A stretch of 64,000 nucleotides of DNA from Pseudoalteromonas haloplanktis ATCC 14393 (lineage in GTDB: Bacteria; Pseudomonadota; Gammaproteobacteria; Enterobacterales; Alteromonadaceae): positions 310,001 through 374,000 of the forward strand of contig NZ_AHCA01000002.1 of assembly GCF_000238355.1 (NCBI RefSeq), written 5' to 3'. Below are positions 28,868 to 39,079 of this stretch, piece by piece. The notes beneath the pieces were generated by a model. The model was not told where the DNA came from, did not search any database, and saw nothing but the letters and a program-made list of their open reading frames with translations. A program made the translations under genes and the position numbers. The first letter of the stretch is position 1. Each line of letters opens with the position of its first letter.

Positions 28868-31348
28868 TTAATTTGCTCCACCATTGGGCACTAATACATC
28901 ACGGGCACCATTATGACCTGGTGCGCTCACAATACCCGACGTTTCCATTTGTTCAACCAACCGCGCTGCACGGTTATAACCAACACGCAATTTACGCTGT
29001 ACACTTGAAACCGATACTTTACCTGTTTCAATTACAAATGAAACAGCCTCATCATACAGGGGATCTGATTCTTCATCTGCGTTTTCGCTCGCTTCACCCG
29101 GAAGTAATATCTCTTCCGTCGCATCGCCATTAAGAATTTCGTCTATATAATTTGGTTTGCCGCGTTTTTTCCAATCATCAACAACGGCATGAACTTCATG
29201 ATCATCCACAAACGCGCCATGAACACGCACCGGTACGCTAGTACCTGGCGGTAAATACAACATATCACCCATGCCTAATAGATTTTCGGCACCTTGTTGA
29301 TCCAATATAGTGCGTGAGTCAATTTTACTTGAAACCTGAAACGCCATCCGTGTTGGTATATTTGCTTTTATTAAGCCAGTGATAACGTCCACCGATGGAC
29401 GCTGCGTAGCCAGTATTAAATGAATACCAGCGGCACGGGCTTTTTGCGCGATACGTGCAATCAGCTCTTCAACTTTTTTACCAACAATCATCATCATGTC
29501 AGCAAATTCATCAATAACGACAACAATACTTGGTAGTTTTCCTAGCTCATCTGGGCCGTCTTTCATACCATCGGTGTCTTTGAATAATGGATCTAAAATC
29601 GGGTAACCCGCTTCTTTAGCTTCCATTACTTTTTGGTTATAGCCTTTTAAGTTACGTACACCAAGAGCCGACATTAGCTTGTAACGACGTTCCATCTCGC
29701 CGACACACCAACGCAGTGCATTAGCGGCTTCTTTCATATCAGTGACCACTTCACACAACAAATGTGGGATACCTTCGTATACTGAAAGCTCCAACATTTT
29801 TGGATCTATCATGATCATCCGTACATCATCAGGGCCAGATTTATATAGCAAGCTTAATATCATCACATTAACGCCCACTGACTTACCTGAACCGGTTGTA
29901 CCCGCTACCAATAAGTGGGGCATTTTACCTAAGTCAGCACAAATTGGCTCACCGGCAATGTCTTTACCCAATACCATGGTTAAAGGTGATGGGTTTTGCT
30001 CAAACTTAGGTGCATCTATCACTTCTGATAAACGTACTATTTCACGGTGTTTATTTGGCAGCTCAATACCTACGTACGTTTTACCTGGGATCACTTCCAC
30101 TACGCGCACACTGACCGCAGATAGCGATCGAGCCAGATCTTTCGCAAGCCCAGTAATTTTAGACACTTTAATACCTGGCGCTAAATCAAGCTCAAAACGA
30201 GTAACAACAGGACCAGGATAAACACCTACAACGGCCGCTTGAACGTTAAAATCAAGCAACTTGGTTTCAACTAAACGCGAGACTGCTTCAAGTTCTTCTG
30301 GAGAAATTGGGTTTTTCGCTTTGTCTGGCCTATCAAGTAAATCAAGTGTTGGCATCGGTGTACTTGGTGGCTGTTCTTCTAATAATTGCTCAAACTTTTC
30401 TTTTGCTGTTGGCGGCGGTTGATAAGTGCTCTTAGGCTTTGGCATCGGTCGCGCTGGAGAGACAACGGTTGTAACTGGTTTTTCTGGCTCGGCAACATAA
30501 CTTTGATCCAGTGCATTTAAAGCTGCTGCGGTATCCATTGGCTCATCATCAATAGCACTGAAATTAATCTCTTGATCGAGAATATCATCTAGGTCATCAA
30601 ATGCTGGATGTGAGTCTTGATAATCGGAGGCTGTGTTCGTATTGCTCGTTGCTACTTTACTTGTTTCAGTAAAGTGAATCGACGGAGTCTCTTTTGCGGC
30701 TTTTGGTTCATCAATTACAGGCTGCTCAGTGGTTACAGTTGTATTTGCTGCGCGTTCACGCTGCAACCATGCTTGCAGATTATCAACCATAAAATGATAG
30801 CTACGCATAATCCAATCGCCAATGAAGTCAACAAATTGCACCCAAGACACACCAGTTAACAAGGTTAAACCAGCAAAGAAGAAGCACAATAATAAAATAG
30901 ACGTACCCGTAAAATTAAATGCCGGCATCATGGCTGAGGCGATTACATCCCCTACTACCCCACCGGAAGAAAAATTATAAATATCATCGAAATTAATACT
31001 GCTGATAGCAGTTGCTGAGGTAATAAATAACGCAAAGCCTATTACACGTAATGATAAGGTTGTGTAATCAAGCTGAAATATCTTATGCGGTTGCTTAAAT
31101 AATAAATAGCCAAAGATTTGGATTGCAGCCGGCACTAAATAAGCCAGCCAACCAAATGTAAGTAATAAAATATCAGCAATCCACGCGCCAGCGGCCCCAG
31201 TTATGTTTCTTACATTCTCATAACCTGTTTGCGACCAACTAGGATCTGCGGGATCAAAGCTTATCAATGCACACAAAATAAATATGGCGGCAAAGGTGCT
31301 GATTATCAAACCGGTTTCTAATAGTCTTTGTACACCGTTTAGGCGCAT
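28868..31348 (-). CDS. ftsK: DNA translocase FtsK
   Basis: Couples cell division with chromosome dimer resolution at dif. The N-terminus has four membrane helices (residues about 12-180). A short, low-complexity linker (about 200-330) follows, far shorter than the E. coli linker, giving 826 residues in total. The RecA-like motor has Walker [16 protein letters not shown] near residue 485 and Walker [12 protein letters not shown]. The C-terminal gamma winged helix ([21 protein letters not shown]) recognises KOPS. Position between lrp and lolA is the normal one. Confidence 0.96.
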   Translation of the reverse strand: MRLNGVQRLLETGLIISTFAAIFILCALISFDPADPSWSQTGYENVRNITGAAGAWIADILLLTFGWLAYLVPAAIQIFGYLLFKQPHKIFQLDYTTLSLRVIGFALFITSATAISSINFDDIYNFSSGGVVGDVIASAMMPAFNFTGTSILLLCFFFAGLTLLTGVSWVQFVDFIGDWIMRSYHFMVDNLQAWLQRERAANTTVTTEQPVIDEPKAAKETPSIHFTETSKVATSNTNTASDYQDSHPAFDDLDDILDQEINFSAIDDEPMDTAAALNALDQSYVAEPEKPVTTVVSPARPMPKPKSTYQPPPTAKEKFEQLLEEQPPSTPMPTLDLLDRPDKAKNPISPEELEAVSRLVETKLLDFNVQAAVVGVYPGPVVTRFELDLAPGIKVSKITGLAKDLARSLSAVSVRVVEVIPGKTYVGIELPNKHREIVRLSEVIDAPKFEQNPSPLTMVLGKDIAGEPICADLGKMPHLLVAGTTGSGKSVGVNVMILSLLYKSGPDDVRMIMIDPKMLELSVYEGIPHLLCEVVTDMKEAANALRWCVGEMERRYKLMSALGVRNLKGYNQKVMEAKEAGYPILDPLFKDTDGMKDGPDELGKLPSIVVVIDEFADMMMIVGKKVEELIARIAQKARAAGIHLILATQRPSVDVITGLIKANIPTRMAFQVSSKIDSRTILDQQGAENLLGMGDMLYLPPGTSVPVRVHGAFVDDHEVHAVVDDWKKRGKPNYIDEILNGDATEEILLPGEASENADEESDPLYDEAVSFVIETGKVSVSSVQRKLRVGYNRAARLVEQMETSGIVSAPGHNGARDVLVPNGGAN

Positions 31349-31512
31349 AACTCGCTATTCCTCATTTTCTTTGTACTTCTTTGTACTCTTTTGTTAGCAA
31401 TGGAATACCTTAGCAGGAAATACTTTTTGTTGCACTTTATCTTATACGCTAACTGCTTACTTGATTATGAACGAGTTTTTATCATTCGCGCATGTATCAA
31501 TAATACAACTTA

Positions 31513-31671
31513 TACCAATCGTGTTAAGTTACTGACCATTTATAGCGACAGATAAATGGAGTGATAACAAGGCATAAATTTTGACATGTAGTTGTTCTAC
31601 ATGAAAATTTATAACGCAGTTAGCGCTTTATTTAGCCCGCTAGAATGGTTAAATATTTAAGTCGATTGGTA
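31513..31671. repeat. MITE-like palindromic element, copy 2 (159 bp)
   Basis: Same TACCAATCG/CGATTGGTA ends and about 90% identity to 21498-21703, but without the 47-base central insert. It lies in the 353-base gap between ftsK and lrp and ends 31 bases before the lrp stop. No coding capacity. Confidence 0.78.
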
Positions 31672-31701
31672 TTAAGTCGTTACTAAAAAATGGCGCATAG
31701 T

Positions 31702-32181
31702 TCAGCCGATGTAAGGGCGAATAATCACCCCTTGCTCTCCTTTTACTTCTTCCATTACTACATATGTACGGCTTTCGCTCACATTTGGCAGCTTTAATAA
31801 AATGTCGCCTAGTACACCACGATACTCAGACATATCATTTACCCGCGTTTTCAATAAAAAGTCAAAATTACCCGACACTAAATGGCATTCAATAATTTCA
31901 TCGTGCTTTTTAACTGCGGCGCTAAATTCATCAAATACGTCTGGTGATGTTTTAGTTATAGTGACTTCAACATACACAGAGAGACCTTGACCAAGCTTAG
32001 CTGGGTCAACCACGGCTTTATAACCTACAATGTAGCCCTCTCGTTCAAGCTTTTTCACACGCTCTAAACAAGGGGTCGCACTTAATCCTACTCGTCGGGC
32101 CAGTTCGACATTTGAAACTCGGCCATCGTGTTGTAATTCCATCAAAATCTTACGGTCAATACGGTCTAATAACTCATGCAT
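31702..32181 (-). CDS. lrp: Leucine-responsive regulatory protein
   Basis: A 159-residue Lrp/AsnC regulator very close to E. coli Lrp in the parts I can compare. The helix-turn-helix LDRIDRKILMELQHDGRVSNVELARRVGLS is split here across residues 5-35. The RAM domain includes ECHLVSGNFDFLLKTRV and RTYVVMEEVK. It is a global regulator of amino-acid and nitrogen genes. It is divergent from ald, a likely target, across a 140-base gap. Confidence 0.94.
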   Translation of the reverse strand: MHELLDRIDRKILMELQHDGRVSNVELARRVGLSATPCLERVKKLEREGYIVGYKAVVDPAKLGQGLSVYVEVTITKTSPDVFDEFSAAVKKHDEIIECHLVSGNFDFLLKTRVNDMSEYRGVLGDILLKLPNVSESRTYVVMEEVKGEQGVIIRPYIG

Positions 32182-32321
32182 AGGCGCAACTAGTTTTTTA
32201 TACTATTTAAATCACATTTGCAGATTATATCACTAGCATACCAATTAAAAAAGGTGAGACACACTGGCTTGTCATGAATATAATAGTGAAAAATTTTATC
32301 CCGTTCTAACAAGGCGAAATT

Positions 32322-33443
32322 ATGATTATTGGTGTACCTAAAGAAATAAAAAACCATGAGTACCGTGTAGGTATGGTTCCTGCGAGTGTTCGTGAATTAG
32401 TGAACCACGGCCATCAAGTATTTGTTGAAACTGATGCAGGTATGGGTATCGGCTTTACTAACGAAGACTACATTCAAGCAGGTGCAGAAGTGTTAGCAAC
32501 AGCTGCTGATGTATTCGCTAAAGCTGAAATGATCGTAAAAGTAAAAGAACCACAAGCTGTTGAACGTGCAATGCTTCGTGAAGACCAAATTCTTTTCACT
32601 TATTTACACCTTGCACCTGATCTTCCACAAACTGAAGATCTAGTGAAAAGTGGCGCAGTATGTATTGCTTACGAAACGGTGACTGATTCACGCGGTGGTT
32701 TACCACTACTTGCACCAATGAGTGAAGTTGCTGGTCGTATGTCTATTCAAGCAGGCGCACAAGCCCTTGAAAAGTCTAACCACGGCCGTGGCATGTTACT
32801 TGGCGGCGTACCTGGTGTAGAGCCTGCTAAAGTTGTAGTGATCGGTGGCGGCATGGTTGGTCGTAGTGCTGCGCAAATGGCTGTTGGCCTAGGTGCTGAT
32901 GTCGTTGTGCTTGATCGTAACATCGACGTATTACGCGCACTTGACGCACAGTTTGGTAATAAAGTAAAAGCAATTTACTCTACTGCAGATGCGCTTGAAA
33001 AACACGTACTTGAAGCTGATTTAGTTATCGGTGGTGTACTTATTCCTGGTGCTGCAGCGCCTAAGCTTGTTACTGCTGAACACATTAAAGCAATGAAGCC
33101 TGGCTCTGCAATTGTTGACGTTGCAATTGACCAAGGTGGTTGTATCGCAACTTCTAAAGCAACCACGCACGCAGATCCGACTTTCATCGTTGATGACGTT
33201 GTGCACTACTGTGTAGCTAACATGCCTGGTGCAGTGCCACGCACATCTACGTTTGCACTTAACAATGCAACACTGCCTTTCATCATTAACCTTGCGAACA
33301 AAGGTTACAAGAAGGCATTACTTGATGACGCTAACTTCCTTAAAGGTCTTAACGTGATCAAAGGTCAAGTTACTTATAAAGAAGTAGCTGAAGCGTTCAA
33401 CATGCCATACGTTGATCCACGTACTGCTGTTGAAAACGCATAA
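32322..33443 (+). CDS. ald: Alanine dehydrogenase
   Basis: NAD-dependent interconversion of L-alanine with pyruvate and ammonia. The 373-residue protein starts [18 protein letters not shown] with the substrate arginine and lysine. It has the catalytic histidine in [10 protein letters not shown], the nucleotide motif [16 protein letters not shown] and [10 protein letters not shown]. Codon use is strongly biased (few rare codons), suggesting high expression. Control by the divergent Lrp is likely from context. Confidence 0.95.
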   Translation: MIIGVPKEIKNHEYRVGMVPASVRELVNHGHQVFVETDAGMGIGFTNEDYIQAGAEVLATAADVFAKAEMIVKVKEPQAVERAMLREDQILFTYLHLAPDLPQTEDLVKSGAVCIAYETVTDSRGGLPLLAPMSEVAGRMSIQAGAQALEKSNHGRGMLLGGVPGVEPAKVVVIGGGMVGRSAAQMAVGLGADVVVLDRNIDVLRALDAQFGNKVKAIYSTADALEKHVLEADLVIGGVLIPGAAAPKLVTAEHIKAMKPGSAIVDVAIDQGGCIATSKATTHADPTFIVDDVVHYCVANMPGAVPRTSTFALNNATLPFIINLANKGYKKALLDDANFLKGLNVIKGQVTYKEVAEAFNMPYVDPRTAVENA

Positions 33444-33462
33444 AACTAGCGTTTCGAATAAC

Positions 33463-33497
33463 AAAAAGCCTGTGAGTTTTGCTCACAGGCTTTTTTT
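33463..33497. terminator. Bidirectional terminator between ald and the M48 protease
   Basis: 9-bp stem GCCTGTGAG/CTCACAGGC with T-rich loop, A-run on the left and seven T on the right. It serves both convergent genes. Confidence 0.9.
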
Positions 33498-33515
33498 ATA
33501 TCATTAAAAATGAAT

Positions 33516-34313
33516 TTATAGCCTACACTGCGGGTTTTTACCTGCAGCTTTTGCAGCTTGCTGCTCATTCAATGCTTCTGGTAGTTTTGCTTGTAACTCT
33601 TTAATTCGATTACCAGGTGCAGGATGAGTAGACATAAACTCAGGCGTACCACTACTGCCCGCTTTGCTCATATTTTGCCAAAGAGTGACCGACTCTTTTG
33701 GATTAAATCCCGCTTTTGCCATTAGATCTAAGCCGACTTCATCAGCCTCAGATTCATGCGAACGGCTAAATGGTAAAATTACACCGTACTGAGCGCCTAA
33801 ACCCAGTCCTTGCATAATTTCATTACGGTATTGCACATTGCCCATTTCAAGCGCCACACTGCCCGCTTGCATACCTGTTTGTAACAGTGAACTTTGTGAA
33901 ACACGCTCATTAGAATGCTCAGCGATAACATGGCCTACTTCATGACCAATAACAGTGGCGAGTTGATCTTGGTTTTCAGCGACTTTTAATAACCCTGTAT
34001 GCACACCAATATAACCACCTGGCAGTGCAAATGCATTCGCAGAATCTTCTTCAAACACAACGACTTCCCAAGCTTGGCTTGCATATTGTTGTGGCAATAC
34101 TGCAATTACATCATCAGCAATACATTTTACATAAGCATTAACTGCGGGATCATTATTAATTTTTTGATTCTTTTTCATGTCAGCAAAACTTTGCTGGCCC
34201 ATTTGACTCATTTCTTGATCAGAATAAAGTGCAATTTGCGTACGCCCTGTAGGTGATGTTTTACACCCCACTAATACTGCAGTGGCAAGCACAGCCAAAA
34301 CTAATTTTTTCAT
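33516..34313 (-). CDS. M48-family metalloprotease lipoprotein (LoiP/YggG-like)
   Basis: A 265-residue protein with a lipoprotein signal (LATAVLVGCKT, cysteine 17). The M48 zinc motif is GHEVGHVIAEH, and the third-ligand region is SHESEADEVGLDLMAKAG. Such proteases work in the periplasm on misfolded or outer-membrane proteins; LoiP and BepA are the E. coli examples. No TPR region as in BepA, so LoiP-like is the better comparison. Confidence 0.86.
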   Translation of the reverse strand: MKKLVLAVLATAVLVGCKTSPTGRTQIALYSDQEMSQMGQQSFADMKKNQKINNDPAVNAYVKCIADDVIAVLPQQYASQAWEVVVFEEDSANAFALPGGYIGVHTGLLKVAENQDQLATVIGHEVGHVIAEHSNERVSQSSLLQTGMQAGSVALEMGNVQYRNEIMQGLGLGAQYGVILPFSRSHESEADEVGLDLMAKAGFNPKESVTLWQNMSKAGSSGTPEFMSTHPAPGNRIKELQAKLPEALNEQQAAKAAGKNPQCRL

Positions 34314-34506
34314 TGGATTCCCTCAACTAACATTTAATTACTCCTAGAATAGCAAACCACTGTGCGATTGAACATATTGCAATAACAGCTAAACGCAGAA
34401 GTCATGTTATTTATATGTTAAAGATGATAGTTAGCGTGCAAACTAAGTACCCAAGGGTCTTTAGCGCTGTTACAATATAAGTCTCTTTTTATTTAATGGG
34501 TGAATC

Positions 34507-35706
34507 ATGCAAGACTCGGTCTCTTTGAATAAACGCATTCTGTTACCATTACTTGCCAGCATTGTAGCAATTACGCCTTTGGCAATTGATATGTACTTAC
34601 CTGCAATGTTAGTTATTGCTAATGATCTCAATACCACTATGCCCAACGTACAAATATCGTTGAGTTTGTATTTAGCAGGTTATGCTTTAGGCATGTTATT
34701 TTTTGGTCCAATTGCCGACCAAATTGGTCGTCGTGTACTCACCAAAGCTGGCTTGGCATTATTTGGTTTAAGCTCTGTCGCATTGGCTTTTTGTAATGAT
34801 ATTCATCTATTTTGGGCGCTTAGGGCTGTTCAAGCGTTCACTGGTGCCGCTGCAACTGTTGTGGTGCCGGGAATAATTCGCCATATTTACAAACAAGATA
34901 CCGCTAAAGGTATGTCTTATGTATCAATGATCATGATGGTTGCGCCTTTAGTCGCGCCCACCGTGGGCTCTATGATCATGGGGTTATCACATTGGCAAAC
35001 TATCTTTTTAGTACTGGCTAGTTACAGCTTTATGATCCTAGCACTTGTGCAAGTTTACCTGATCGATATTCCCATTTTTAAAAGCCCACTAAAAGGCTTT
35101 GCGCTATTTTTTGATAGTTATAAAACGGTGTTTAAAAATAAAGATACCCGTGCAGATATTGCCAGTTCGATGTTTGTTTCATTTGGTTTTTTCTGCTTTT
35201 TAACCGCAGTACCATTTGTATACCTTGATTACTTTAAAGTGTCAGAGCAGTTATTTGGGATTTTATTCGCATTTAACGTATTAGCGCTAATGTTCGGTAA
35301 CTTTTTAAATACCCGACTAGTGCCAAGGGTCGGTTCTCGAAAAATGCTCTATTATGGTTTAGCCGTTGGCTTTGTAGCTGGTGCTGCGTTACTCACATTT
35401 AGTCTATTACACCTATCTCTGTTTTTTATTGTTGCTGCAATTGCGCCACTAATGATGAGCTTAGGGGTAACGGCAAGTAATGCCGATGCACTGATCTTAA
35501 TGCAATTTGCAGAACGTTCAGGAACTGCTACAGCAGTTATTGGTACTTTACGTTTTGGTAGCGGCGCATTAGTAGGACCTATATTAGCGTTAATGCATGC
35601 ACAAAGTGCAGTTCCGTTCTCAAGTTTAATGTTCAGTGCCTTAGTACTTACACTAATTGCTCAGCTTTGGCACCGCGCCAGAAACAAAAAAAATGCCCGT
35701 TGTTAA
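34507..35706 (+). CDS. Bcr/CflA-type MFS multidrug exporter
   Basis: A 399-residue major facilitator with twelve expected membrane helices. It has the Bcr/CflA signature TPLAIDMYLPAML in helix 1 and the loop 2-3 motif GPIADQIGRR. Drug:H+ antiport at the inner membrane is the family role; the substrate is not known. The stop codon lies inside the loop of its own terminator. Confidence 0.85.
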   Translation: MQDSVSLNKRILLPLLASIVAITPLAIDMYLPAMLVIANDLNTTMPNVQISLSLYLAGYALGMLFFGPIADQIGRRVLTKAGLALFGLSSVALAFCNDIHLFWALRAVQAFTGAAATVVVPGIIRHIYKQDTAKGMSYVSMIMMVAPLVAPTVGSMIMGLSHWQTIFLVLASYSFMILALVQVYLIDIPIFKSPLKGFALFFDSYKTVFKNKDTRADIASSMFVSFGFFCFLTAVPFVYLDYFKVSEQLFGILFAFNVLALMFGNFLNTRLVPRVGSRKMLYYGLAVGFVAGAALLTFSLLHLSLFFIVAAIAPLMMSLGVTASNADALILMQFAERSGTATAVIGTLRFGSGALVGPILALMHAQSAVPFSSLMFSALVLTLIAQLWHRARNKKNARC

Positions 35707-35717
35707 CGGGCATTTTT
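35692..35717. terminator. Terminator overlapping the end of the MFS gene
   Basis: 7-bp stem GCCCGTT/AACGGGC with a three-base loop, A-run before and T-run after. The MFS stop codon (35704-35706) is within it. It can also stop grpE transcription from the other side. Confidence 0.87.
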
Positions 35718-35743
35718 TGCTTAAGCTTTAACTAAGCAGCCGA

Positions 35744-36352
35744 CTATTCAGCGGCTTTAGAGACCATCACCATGGCAGGACGTAGTAAACGGCCATTTAG
35801 GGTGTAGCCTTTTTGCATTACAGCTAATACGGTATTAGGTGTTACATCGTTACTTGGTTGAATAGACATTGCTTGGTGAAATTCAGGATTAAACTGCTCA
35901 CCTTGTGGATTAACAATTTCAACACCAAATTTTGCAACTGCATCATTGAAACTTTTCACGGTCATATCAATCCCTTCAAGCAATGGCTTTAAGGTTTCGT
36001 TTTCTTTGTCTGAGAACTCAATAGCGCGTTCTAAGTTATCGATAACAGGCAGTAATTCGTTTGCAAATTTTTCAAGTGCAAACTTGTGTGCTTTTTCAAC
36101 ATCCTGTGCTGCACGGCGGCGCATATTTTCTACATCTGCTGCTGCGCGAACGACACTGTCTTTTTGACTATCAATCGTTTTTTTAGCGTCTTCAAGCTCT
36201 GCATAAAGCATAGCAATTTCAGCTTCAGGGCTAATTTCGTCACCTTCATGAGCATCGGCAGCTTCTACAGCGGCTTCTACTTCGGCTTGCATTTGCTCTA
36301 ACTCTTCGTTTAATTCGACTTCTTGCTCTGGTGATTTTGTCTGCTCAGACAT
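35744..36352 (-). CDS. grpE: Nucleotide exchange factor GrpE
   Basis: Releases ADP from DnaK. The 202-residue protein has an acidic, coiled-coil N-terminal half (about residues 5-90). The GrpE head follows: [30 protein letters not shown], then [22 protein letters not shown]. It has a textbook sigma-32 promoter (36390-36415). dnaK and dnaJ are not in the window. Confidence 0.96.
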   Translation of the reverse strand: MSEQTKSPEQEVELNEELEQMQAEVEAAVEAADAHEGDEISPEAEIAMLYAELEDAKKTIDSQKDSVVRAAADVENMRRRAAQDVEKAHKFALEKFANELLPVIDNLERAIEFSDKENETLKPLLEGIDMTVKSFNDAVAKFGVEIVNPQGEQFNPEFHQAMSIQPSNDVTPNTVLAVMQKGYTLNGRLLRPAMVMVSKAAE

Positions 36353-36389
36353 AATTTAAGTGCTCCAATTCTTTACAATTGCGGTAATT

Positions 36390-36415
36390 ATGGGGATTGA
36401 ATCAAAAGATTCAAG
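36390..36415 (-). promoter_or_regulatory. Sigma-32 (RpoH) heat-shock promoter of grpE
   Basis: On the minus strand CTTGAA (36410-36415), a 14-base spacer and CCCCAT (36390-36395) match the RpoH consensus exactly in both hexamers. It lies about 40-60 bases before the grpE start. Its -35 part overlaps the last codon and stop of the hrcA-like gene. Confidence 0.88.
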
Positions 36416-37355
36416 AGCCAGATGACTCGATTAATTTAAATTCTTGAATGATTGCTTCAATTTGCGCCGATTTCGGACAAATTACACAAAAACGACTTTG
36501 ATATTCCTGATTTTGAAAATACGGTACGCTTATCACCATCAGTTCATCACAATCCGTAAATGGCAATTGCGCAGTATTTAAAACTGACACACCATTTTTA
36601 AATGCCAACTTATCTTCGACAAAGTTTAAAAATGAAACCCCTATATTTAAGCTTTGCTCACAATCAATTTGTCGATATAAATAATTTTCGCCAACAACAA
36701 TACTGTTATCTGAACCTAGCTTTTGGCTCAACTCTCGTGTCCATTGATGGAGAGAGTCATGGCAATTACGGGGGGCAGTATTGGCCATCGCTTGCATACG
36801 GTACAAGCCTTCCATCAAAGTTTGTTGACTAAATACCGTATTAAGCCAAGTTGCAAATTGATAGCGTAAAGTATCAGATGCTTCATCCGGTTTGTGAATG
36901 CAGATATTATGGCTTTGCCCTGCTCTATCAAGCAATAAAATAAGCCAATCATTGCTGTCAAAATCTAACACTTCAACACGAAAAACATGCTGCGAGCTTA
37001 CTTGTGGCAAACCAACACAACAGCACACTTGATAGCGCTGGCTCAAACCATGGGCAAGCTCAACTAATTGTGCCTGCGCTGGTTGCCAATATTGTGCAAT
37101 TTCTGCAAGTGGAAAAAACTCACTTAACCAATAATCAAAACCTGCGTTGGTCGGCACACGCCCAGCTGAGGTGTGCGGCGAGTATAACAAACCTATTTTT
37201 TCAAGGCGTGACATTGCATTTCTGACCGTTGCTGAGCACACAGCCATGCCTTTTTGTTGAGCAATACGGCTTGACGCCACGGGTTGCCCTTCACCATTAC
37301 AATACAGGCTCATGACGGCGGAAAATATTTGCTGATCTCGAGGATTTAAATTCAT
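36411..37355 (-). CDS. hrcA: HrcA-like heat-inducible transcription repressor
   Basis: Residues 1-80 fit the HrcA winged helix: LNPRDQQIFSAVM, then CSATVRNAMSRLEKIGLL and SPHTSAGRVPTNAGFDYW, where the TSAGRVPT block is diagnostic. The rest is a diverged GAF-like/dimer domain. The ATG at 37355 (MNLNPRDQQ) matches family starts; the frame is open back to 37442. HrcA represses groE/dnaK through CIRCE, but I see no CIRCE repeat near grpE or hrcA here. HrcA is uncommon in sigma-32-using gammaproteobacteria, so the target genes are an open question. Confidence 0.75.
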   Translation of the reverse strand: MNLNPRDQQIFSAVMSLYCNGEGQPVASSRIAQQKGMAVCSATVRNAMSRLEKIGLLYSPHTSAGRVPTNAGFDYWLSEFFPLAEIAQYWQPAQAQLVELAHGLSQRYQVCCCVGLPQVSSQHVFRVEVLDFDSNDWLILLLDRAGQSHNICIHKPDEASDTLRYQFATWLNTVFSQQTLMEGLYRMQAMANTAPRNCHDSLHQWTRELSQKLGSDNSIVVGENYLYRQIDCEQSLNIGVSFLNFVEDKLAFKNGVSVLNTAQLPFTDCDELMVISVPYFQNQEYQSRFCVICPKSAQIEAIIQEFKLIESSGS

Positions 37356-37486
37356 AGTATCTACATCTTGCTGCATACATGAGATATCGGGGCGCAGTGA
37401 GTTTATTTCAAGGCTATCAATCAGTATTTTCAAACTAACCATTTATAGGTTACTCTATTGATATTAATACTATTGATGCATTTATC

Positions 37487-38371
37487 ATGGAATCACCGTT
37501 TAAAACCATAGGTTTAATTGGCAAACCAAATCACAATGGCGCAGCAACAACTTTACAACGCTTATACACGTTTTTAAATGCGTTAGGTTTTAACGTTTTG
37601 CTAGAGCAACGTACCGGCCACCAATTAGCTGATGTCCCCAAAGAGAAACTAGTCAAGCTGACTGAGCTTGGGGAACGTGCTGATCTGGCCATTGTTGTCG
37701 GTGGGGATGGTAATATGCTCGGTGCAGCTCGTGTATTAGCCCGTTTTGATGTTGCCGTAATTGGTGTGAACCGTGGTAATTTAGGTTTTTTAACAGATTT
37801 AGACCCTGAAGGTTTTGAAGCCAGCCTAGAGCAAGTATTGAGTGGGCAATATATTGAAGAAAAACGCTTTTTACTTGAAGTTGAAGTATACCGCCATGCC
37901 GAATTAAAGAGCGCTAACTCAGCAGTAAACGAAGCCGTCCTACATGCTGATAAAGTTGCTCACATGATAGAGTTTGAAGCATTTATTAATAACGACTTTG
38001 TATTTTCGCAGCGCTCTGATGGTTTAATAGTATCAACACCCACGGGCTCTACCGCCTACTCGCTCTCTGGGGGCGGGCCAATTTTAACACCGGAATTAAA
38101 TGCAATATCATTAGTCCCCATGTTCCCCCATACACTTTCAAGTCGTCCTTTGGTCGTTGATGCAGATAACGAAGTACGTTTGAAACTCAGCCTAGAAAAC
38201 ACCGATAGTTTACAAGTAAGTTGCGATAGTCATGTGGTGCTTGCTGTATTACCTGGTGATGAAGTGCTAATAAAAAAGGCTGACAAAAAACTGCGCCTGA
38301 TCCACCCTAAAAACTATTCGTATTATCATGTATTAAGAACCAAGCTAAATTGGGGCAGCCGTTTGTATTAA
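37487..38371 (+). CDS. nadK: NAD kinase
   Basis: Phosphorylates NAD to NADP. The 294-residue protein has the family motif [15 protein letters not shown] (GGDG), the [10 protein letters not shown] block, VNEAVLH, and [23 protein letters not shown]. Length matches E. coli (292). grpE/nadK/recN neighbourhood is as in other gammaproteobacteria. Confidence 0.96.
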   Translation: MESPFKTIGLIGKPNHNGAATTLQRLYTFLNALGFNVLLEQRTGHQLADVPKEKLVKLTELGERADLAIVVGGDGNMLGAARVLARFDVAVIGVNRGNLGFLTDLDPEGFEASLEQVLSGQYIEEKRFLLEVEVYRHAELKSANSAVNEAVLHADKVAHMIEFEAFINNDFVFSQRSDGLIVSTPTGSTAYSLSGGGPILTPELNAISLVPMFPHTLSSRPLVVDADNEVRLKLSLENTDSLQVSCDSHVVLAVLPGDEVLIKKADKKLRLIHPKNYSYYHVLRTKLNWGSRLY

Positions 38372-38449
38372 TTTTATTGCGCTTATCCATACTTTAGAGC
38401 AAAATAGTTTAAAAATTATTTGTTACCTTTTCAGGGAAATTAACACATC

Positions 38450-38992
38450 ATGACTTATGTTGTTTTCTTGGCTTTGTTATTATTGATCACCTTACTTGGT
38501 AGCTATTTAGTGATTGAAAATAACCGTCAAAAAGCACTCGCAGCAAAAAAAAAGTTGTTCAATACCCGCGTCAGCGAAGTTAGTGCGAATGTAAAATTTA
38601 AACTCAATGAATATTACGAAGCAAAAATAATTCGCCCAAAATACATTTCTCGTATTCAAGTCATTGTTGGTAATTTTTTTGTTGTACAGCCTCATACAGA
38701 TGAAAATTTACTTTATTTAGAGCGCATTGTAGAGTCGCTGCTTAGTACCATTAATAGTGAACTGGCAAAAACTTATGTTACAGGTGAACGTGATGCACTT
38801 GCAGAGCGCTTAGATTTTTTTGTCAGTGAGCTACCCACTGCAGGCTTAGCGTACAACAAAACGTTTTACCATGAAGTATTACCCTCAATGATCAAAGTTT
38901 TATGTACTAACGAATTATCAGCCAACCCTAATGATTATGAAAAGGCTGTTGATCCTGAAAACAATTTTGACACTTCAGTAAATGAACATTAA
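38450..38992 (+). CDS. Hypothetical membrane-anchored protein between nadK and recN
   Basis: A 180-residue protein with one N-terminal membrane helix (residues about 3-23, VVFLALLLLITLLGSYLVI). A basic stretch and a soluble helical domain with no motif I know follow. A start with AGGGAA 13 bases before the ATG is reasonable. The position between nadK and recN suggests co-transcription with nadK. I do not recognise the family. Confidence 0.65.
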   Translation: MTYVVFLALLLLITLLGSYLVIENNRQKALAAKKKLFNTRVSEVSANVKFKLNEYYEAKIIRPKYISRIQVIVGNFFVVQPHTDENLLYLERIVESLLSTINSELAKTYVTGERDALAERLDFFVSELPTAGLAYNKTFYHEVLPSMIKVLCTNELSANPNDYEKAVDPENNFDTSVNEH

Positions 38993-39038
38993 ATAAACTC
39001 ATTAATATATAAAATTTAATTTGCAAAAAACCTAAACA

Positions 39039-39054
39039 CTGTATAAATTAACAG
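39039..39054. promoter_or_regulatory. LexA (SOS) box 1 of recN
   Basis: CTGTATAAATTAACAG: CTG-N10-CAG with the full CTGT/ACAG ends and an AT-rich centre, the gammaproteobacterial LexA consensus. It sits 26 bases before the recN start. Confidence 0.85.
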
Positions 39055-39062
39055 TTAATTGA

Positions 39063-39078
39063 CTGGATGGATAAACAG
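39063..39078. promoter_or_regulatory. LexA (SOS) box 2 of recN, adjacent to the start codon
   Basis: CTG-N10-CAG (CTGGATGGATAAACAG), a weaker match, one base before the recN ATG. It contains the GGATGG ribosome-binding region. Multiple LexA boxes are also known at E. coli recN. Confidence 0.6.
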
Positions 39079-39079
39079 T

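Noticed and set aside
36353..36410. Possible CIRCE element (AGTGCTCC) before grpE
   Set aside because: Only one partial arm is present; no TTAGCACTC-N9-GAGTGCTAA inverted repeat. The sigma-32 promoter explains the region better.
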